From NCBI GenBank assembly GCA_016713365.1, contig JADJPG010000098.1:1-5832 (forward strand): DNA of 5,832 nt, given 5' to 3'. A program made the translations under genes and the position numbers. The DNA comes from Verrucomicrobiota bacterium (GTDB taxonomy: Bacteria > Verrucomicrobiota > Verrucomicrobiia > Limisphaerales > JADJPG01). Under the pieces are notes generated by a model, which was given only the letters and a program-made list of their open reading frames with translations, ran no database searches and was not told the DNA's origin. Below are positions 1 through 3,624 of this stretch, one piece after another. How positions within the stretch are numbered: position 1 is the first letter of the stretch; every line of letters starts with the position of its first letter.

Positions 1-1024
1 GCAAACTCTGCGTGTCATCATTGGCCCCCATCGACGTCAACGTCGACAAAACCGTTCCTCGATACACCGCCAGCACCGTGTCGAATCCGCTGGTGAACGT
101 GTCGACGGCGACTTCGCCCGAAAACGGCGCCGTCCAGGCGATCCACAACGTGCGGTCATTGCGCAGGGTCAGCGGATCCGGTTCGCCGACCTCCGCGGTT
201 GCGGTGCTACTCGACCCCACCACCGTCACCGGCAAGCCCGTGATGGTATTCCGCGCGGCGAAATTATCCGTGAACTGGACGATGCCTGAGTTGACGGAAA
301 CAGCGGCGATCTCCGAGACGCCGGCCAAGCCGCGGTTATCGGTCGCCACCGCGACGAAGAGGTAACTGCCCGCCGCCACGTTGCTCAACGTTAAGGAATA
401 GGGCGCCATGGAATCGGTCCCGAGCAGAATTCCACCGTTGTAGAAGCTGACCTCCGCCACCGCGCCATCCGGGTCGGTGGCCGTCGCGGTGAGCGTGATG
501 TTGGTGCCGACCCGGAAACTCGACCCCGTGGCCGGCGAGGTGATGGCGACCGTCGGCGCGGCATTTAGCACGATGAACATCGGTGCCGATACACTAGTGC
601 CGGCGAGATTGTCCGTCGCCACCGCCGTCAACGCGTTGCTTCCAGAGCCCACCGCGAACCACTCGATCGAGTAAGGCGCAGAAAAGGCCTCGCCGATCTT
701 GTTCGTGCCCTGCCAGAAGAACTCGACCTTCTCCACGCTACCGTCCGGATCAGCCGCCGTCGCCGTGATCACAATGTTCGTCGGCGTCAGTGGATAAATC
801 GTGCCTTCCGCCGGAGCCGTTAATGTCACCGTCGGGGACTGATTGTCGTCGTCAGCAATGGTCACAGTCGCAACGTTCTCCAAGCCCACGGAGTAACTCG
901 ACCCGGTCGCTAGCGTCACGATGACAGTCTCCGGAAACTCCGGTGCCGCATCATTGATCGGCGCGACTGAAACCGAGGCGGACGACTGGTTGGCTGGAAT
1001 AGTGACGCTGGTCGGCAGAGCTAG
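1..1024 (-). CDS. C-terminal-side segment: second half of Calx-beta, two bacterial Ig-like domains, PPC-like domain (runs off the window)
   Basis: Hand translation of codons from 1022-1024 down to 2-4 gives 341 residues without a stop. It starts with LALPTSVTIPAN, the usual second half of a Calx-beta domain, and continues through the acidic end TIADDD (about residue 60). Two bacterial Ig-like domains follow (62-154 and 155-245), each with a DPDG motif and a TAVATDN- or VAVATDN-type strand. A domain with WIAWTAP and GFDTVLAVY (246-341) is cut at the window edge. No start codon with a plausible ribosome-binding site precedes it. It shares its codon phase with the N-terminal-side segment and differs from the middle one, as expected from two opposite one-base shifts. 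A C-terminal anchoring or sorting domain may lie beyond position 1. Confidence 0.85.
2..289 (-). other. Pre-peptidase-C-like (PPC-type) domain, partial
   Basis: The stretch begins FTDNFAARNTITG and continues through LRNDRTLWIAWTAPFSGEVAVDTFTSGFDTVLAVYRG to ANDDTQSL at the window edge. W-x-W-TAP followed by G-x-V-x-x-D-T and SGFDTVLAVY is a pattern I know from verrucomicrobial and planctomycetal secreted proteins and resembles the bacterial pre-peptidase C-terminal fold. NDD would be the start of its second acidic loop. The rest, and any anchor, lies beyond position 1. The family name is tentative; the motif is clear. Confidence 0.6.
290..841 (-). repeat. Two tandem bacterial Ig-like domains (PDG / ATDN type)
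   Basis: Domain one (841-563) and domain two (562-290) both follow the plan PTV-x-ITSP or LTAP, then TATAxDPDGxVxxVxFF/FY, a short strand with GT or GxxLLGT, APYSI or APYSL, and a closing VAVATDN strand. The two DPDG motifs are 92 residues apart. This fold is frequent in secreted glycosidases and adhesins of Bacteroidota and Verrucomicrobiota as a spacer or carbohydrate-proximal module. The copies are clearly related but diverged at DNA level. Confidence 0.86.
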
Positions 1025-1173
1025 TAGTCGGCTCCTGGCGTGGCGGAGCCTGTCGTCAGGAGGTTCACCACCACCGGAGTATTCGTGACATAGGATCGCG
1101 TGACCGTGAACGAACCGGGATTGGCGCCTACCTCGGCGGCATTCGGATCGATCGCCTGGATGGAAACCACCGG
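845..1173 (-). other. Calx-beta domain, interrupted by frameshift 2
   Basis: First half in the middle frame: VVSIQAIDPNAAEVG, then GSFTVTRS and VVVNLLTTGSATPGADY. Second half in the frame one base over: LALPTSVTIPAN, SVSVAPINDAAPEFPETVIVTL and ATVTIADDD. The joined sequence carries the family marks in order: an early acidic E, G-x-A-x-x-G-x-D-Y, VTIPA, a PI-D-D-like turn, E-x-x-E-T-V and the closing acidic DDD. In other proteins Calx-beta domains bind calcium through these acidic loops; calcium binding here is an inference. Confidence 0.88.
1021..1029 (-). other. Frameshift 2: one base missing, producing an in-frame TAG
   Basis: The middle frame reads GADY and then TAG at 1021-1023. Restoring one base after the Tyr codon (1024-1026) gives GADY-x-ALPTSVTIPA, the normal Calx-beta sequence, and keeps the frame open to the window edge. 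The local sequence gactactagctc holds a short tandem repeat (cta cta), so a slippage deletion is possible. No classic slippery heptamer is present. Confidence 0.82.
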
Positions 1174-3624
1174 CGGCAGCACCACCGTCAACGTCGCCGT
1201 GATGCTCGTCACCGCACCCACCGCGTTCACGATCCCCACTGAATATCCGCCCGCTGCACTGCCCTGGACCGCGTTCAGAGTCAGCGTCGAATTCGTCGCT
1301 CCCGGGATCAGCGTGCCTTCGTAACGCCACTGATAACGGAACGGCGCGCTGCCGGACACCGTCACGCTGAACGTCGCATTGTCACCCGCGTTCACGATTC
1401 GGTTCTGCGGCGGCACCGTTACCACCGGCGGAGTGTTGATCACCAACTGGGCCACGGCGCTGGTCGTCGCACCATAGATGTTCGTGATCACGACTGTGTA
1501 CGCCCCTTCGTTAACCGGCTGCACGTTCGGAACGGACAACGTCGTGTTCGTCTGTCCGTTGAGGACTACGCCGTCTTTGCGCCACTGATAACGCAGCGGA
1601 GACGTCCCGACTGCTTCAACCGCAAACGCCACATTCGAACCGGCGAGGACAATTCTACCCTCCGGCTCCACGGTGATGATCGGGGCGGATTGCAAACTCA
1701 ACGTCGCCTCAACACTCGTGACCGCGCCGGCGGGATTGCTCACCAGCACGGCGTAACGACCGGCATGAGCTGGCGTGAGGTTCGCGAGGGTCAATGTCGG
1801 GCCAACCGCACCGGCGATCGGATGACCATTGAACCGCCACTGGTAACTCAACGGTGTGAGACTCGAGGCAACGACCGAGAAACTGCGCGTTGTGGTCTCC
1901 GCTCCGTTGGTGCTGACCGGCTGGCGGGTAATTACGGGCAAGGCCAGCGCCGCCGGGCCATTGGCTCCTCCGGCTGTCGGCGCACCCGCCAGCCAGTTCA
2001 CCGGATCGTTTCCGTAGGCGAAATGCATCAGGCGTTGCAAGGAGATGCCCACGCCGTTCGTGCTTCCGTCCGCGATCGAGGGCCACGGCGAGGTGTCACC
2101 GTATTTCACCTTGTCGACGAGCACAAACGGAACTTCCCCGGCATCCGGCGACGGCGGCAATTGCGGCGCGTCCGGCTTCGCGAGCTCAACGCTGTCGGAG
2201 CCGTTGTCGAGTTTTCCACCGTAGGGACCGAAGACCGGCACGGACACGGGAACGCCGTAGCGTGCACGAAACGCCGCCAGTTGCGTGGTGTTGGTCGGAG
2301 AGAAGTTCACGACGAGCAGATAACCACCCGCCGGAAGAACCGTTCCCGATGGGAAATCGAAATCCACCGCGTCACGCAGCTTCCAGCTGTTGGTCGGATA
2401 ATTCACATCAAACAACGCCACGTCGCTGGCGGTAATGTTCCGCAGTTCAATGAACTCATCCAGCGTGTTGTCATTCGTCCCGATGTCTGGCGGGTGATAC
2501 ATCACCTCGTGAATCACCACCGGGCCAATCTTCGGCGCGGCATTGGACACACCGGTGCCCGTTCGGAACTGCGCGAGCGTCGTCGGAGCATCCGCCCCGA
2601 ACGTACGTTGTTGCAGCACCGTGAAGTCCGGGCCAGTGCTCGTTTCGTAGCGACCAAAGGGAACTCCGTTCTCGGCGGCCCCGAACTTCACCGTCGCGCG
2701 ATAGCCGGTGAGCGCGCCGCCAAGCGTCGCCGTGGACAAATAAACCTGATCGCCGCTGGCGGAGCTCAGCGAGAAGCTCTGGCCGCGGCCGGGCTCCGGA
2801 TTGAACTGATATTCGTAGAACACCGCGAAGCCGCCCGGCGAAAGAATCGTTCCGTCCGGAATGCGGAACTTCTTCAGATCGTTCCGACTGTCGCTCAGGT
2901 ACCATCCGCTGACATCGACTGACTCGGAGGAAAGATTCTGAATCTCAATCGCGTCCTCCAGCGGCGCATCCGTATGCGTCAACGCCTCGCTTACTATGAC
3001 CTCGAAGAGAGTCCGGAAGTTCGATTCACCGGGCGAAGGCGTTTCCGGGAACGACACGTAATTGGTCGAGCCATCGGGGAAGCGACCTTGCGAAATGTTC
3101 TTCTGCTGCGGACCAAAGCTGACGATGTCGACGACGGAGCCGTTCCCCGGCGGGAACAGGGCCAGCACATCACCGTCCTTGTCGAGTTTGAAGGCCACAT
3201 GATCCGGTCCCTTGGATGGCGTGTTGTCCGCGACGAACCGCACAAACCCATTGGTCGAAGTGCCGATGAACGACAGCGCCGGGATTGGCGATTTCGTGCG
3301 CGCGGCCGGATCGTCCGTCAGGAAATAACCGCCAATCGCGACCGGCTGCGCGCTCGGGTTGAACAGCTCGAACCAGTCATCCTCGCCCGCGCTGCCGTCC
3401 GCGAGCCACTCGTTCACGCGCACGGAAGACACTCCCGCCAGCGACGCCGGGAGGTTTTGGGAATCGCGCGTGGGAATGCACAACTGCCACGCGCCACTTC
3501 CATCGGGCAACCGGCCGATCGAAAAGTCTGCCGCCTGCAAACCGAACGTGACGGAATCCAGCACGGAACCGCCCCGCGCCGGCGCATTCACCAGATACAC
3601 CGCATCCCCCGAAGCGCTCAGGCC
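1021..3624 (-). CDS. Middle segment: second half of LTD3, LTD4-LTD6, three Ig-like domains, first half of Calx-beta
   Basis: The frame is open from the first frameshift to a TAG at 1021-1023. The first in-frame start-like codon is a GTG at 3600, but it lies within LTD3: it encodes the Val of the strand GDAVYLVN. There is no ribosome-binding or signal sequence before it, so it is an unlikely start. Numbered from 3600: LTD3 remainder to about 50, LTD4 59-194, LTD5 200-350, LTD6 359-545, Ig-like 553-638, 639-723 and 724-808, then Calx-beta from 810. The segment stops at GSATPGADY, the middle of a Calx-beta motif whose normal continuation is found one frame over. As an independent gene it would begin and end inside folded domains, which argues that it is an internal piece of one larger protein. 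Confidence 0.85.
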   Translation of the reverse strand, partial: GLSASGDAVYLVNAPARGGSVLDSVTFGLQAADFSIGRLPDGSGAWQLCIPTRDSQNLPASLAGVSSVRVNEWLADGSAGEDDWFELFNPSAQPVAIGGYFLTDDPAARTKSPIPALSFIGTSTNGFVRFVADNTPSKGPDHVAFKLDKDGDVLALFPPGNGSVVDIVSFGPQQKNISQGRFPDGSTNYVSFPETPSPGESNFRTLFEVIVSEALTHTDAPLEDAIEIQNLSSESVDVSGWYLSDSRNDLKKFRIPDGTILSPGGFAVFYEYQFNPEPGRGQSFSLSSASGDQVYLSTATLGGALTGYRATVKFGAAENGVPFGRYETSTGPDFTVLQQRTFGADAPTTLAQFRTGTGVSNAAPKIGPVVIHEVMYHPPDIGTNDNTLDEFIELRNITASDVALFDVNYPTNSWKLRDAVDFDFPSGTVLPAGGYLLVVNFSPTNTTQLAAFRARYGVPVSVPVFGPYGGKLDNGSDSVELAKPDAPQLPPSPDAGEVPFVLVDKVKYGDTSPWPSIADGSTNGVGISLQRLMHFAYGNDPVNWLAGAPTAGGANGPAALALPVITRQPVSTNGAETTTRSFSVVASSLTPLSYQWRFNGHPIAGAVGPTLTLANLTPAHAGRYAVLVSNPAGAVTSVEATLSLQSAPIITVEPEGRIVLAGSNVAFAVEAVGTSPLRYQWRKDGVVLNGQTNTTLSVPNVQPVNEGAYTVVITNIYGATTSAVAQLVINTPPVVTVPPQNRIVNAGDNATFSVTVSGSAPFRYQWRYEGTLIPGATNSTLTLNAVQGSAAGGYSVGIVNAVGAVTSITATLTVVLPPVVSIQAIDPNAAEVGANPGSFTVTRSYVTNTPVVVNLLTTGSATPGADY
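1177..1944 (-). repeat. Three tandem Ig-like domains with an exact 85-residue (255-bp) period
   Basis: Three consecutive domains occupy 1944-1687, 1686-1432 and 1431-1177. Each carries the core YQWR (Tyr at residues 586, 671 and 756 of the middle segment), a preceding PL or PF, a TLTL- or TLSV-type strand, and the late strand AGRYAVLVSN, EGAYTVVITN or GGYSVGIVN. The usual Ig disulfide cysteines are absent; the late-strand Cys position holds Val. At DNA level the antisense 14-mer cgccactgataacg lies at 1325 and 1580, and a two-mismatch version at 1835, exactly 255 bp apart. Ig-like domains of this type act as stalk or spacer units and may bind surfaces. Tandem duplication is inferred from the constant phase. 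Confidence 0.87.
1966..2526 (-). other. Lamin-tail domain 6 (LTD6), long INEVMYHPP subtype
   Basis: VVIHEVMYHPPDIG followed by DEFIELRNIT, then WKLRDAVDFDFPSGTVLPAGGYLLVV, GGKLDNGSDSVELAKPD, VDKVKYGDTSPWP and GVGISLQR; it ends DPVNWLAGAPTAGGAN. This is the long LTD form with an extra insert carrying AAFRARYGV (about 187 residues against 135-150 for the others), and it matches the most canonical bacterial LTD motif in the window. It is the last LTD before the Ig array. Confidence 0.88.
2551..3003 (-). other. Lamin-tail domain 5 (LTD5), divergent
   Basis: Opens with VIVSEALTHTDAP, has the signature variant DAIEIQN, then VDVSGWYLSDSRNDLKKFRIPDGTILSPGGFAVFYE and the second-half strand SLSSASGDQVYL. 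It ends with FGAAENGVPFGRY and a long QRTFGA tail in place of the PGxxN exit. It belongs to the subtype commonly found in verrucomicrobial CotH-type and related exported proteins and is clearly less like LTD1-4. Confidence 0.82.
3019..3426 (-). other. Lamin-tail domain 4 (LTD4)
   Basis: VRVNEWLADG opens the domain, followed by DWFELFN, VAIGGYFLTDDPAA and IPALSFIG. The second half reads HVAFKLDKDGDVLALF, DIVSFGPQQKNISQGRFPDGST and ends PSPGESN. The opening NEWLA, the strand GGxxLTDxPA and the LSFI strand are shared with LTD2 only, which supports an LTD2/LTD4 pairing. Confidence 0.88.

Noticed and set aside
31..46. Perfect inverted repeat tcgacgt-ca-acgtcga, a possible hairpin or operator
   Set aside because: It lies inside the PPC-like coding sequence, in a run of Ser/Thr/Leu codons (tcg, acg, ttg) that generates such symmetry by chance; it is not followed by a T tract.
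1021..1029. Programmed -1 ribosomal frameshifting at the GADY/TAG site
   Set aside because: No slippery heptamer and no clear downstream stem-loop; a missing base is the simpler reading.
1690..2922. Long plus-strand open frame of 410 codons, Arg/His-rich, opposite the LTD/Ig region
   Set aside because: It is antisense to clearly recognisable domains, has a composition typical of the reverse of a high-G+C coding frame, shows no domain or ribosome-binding site, and is a shadow of the minus-strand gene.
3598..3600. GTG at 3600 as a genuine start of a separate protein
   Set aside because: It encodes the Val of a beta-strand in the middle of LTD3, has no ribosome-binding site or signal peptide, and the frame is open and homologous upstream of it.
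3377..3624. The last roughly 80 residues of the upstream open frame, read as a C-terminal extension
   Set aside because: It appears only after the extra base in the T run; it is Arg/Gly/Trp-rich nonsense, while the overlapping alternate frame continues LTD3 perfectly.
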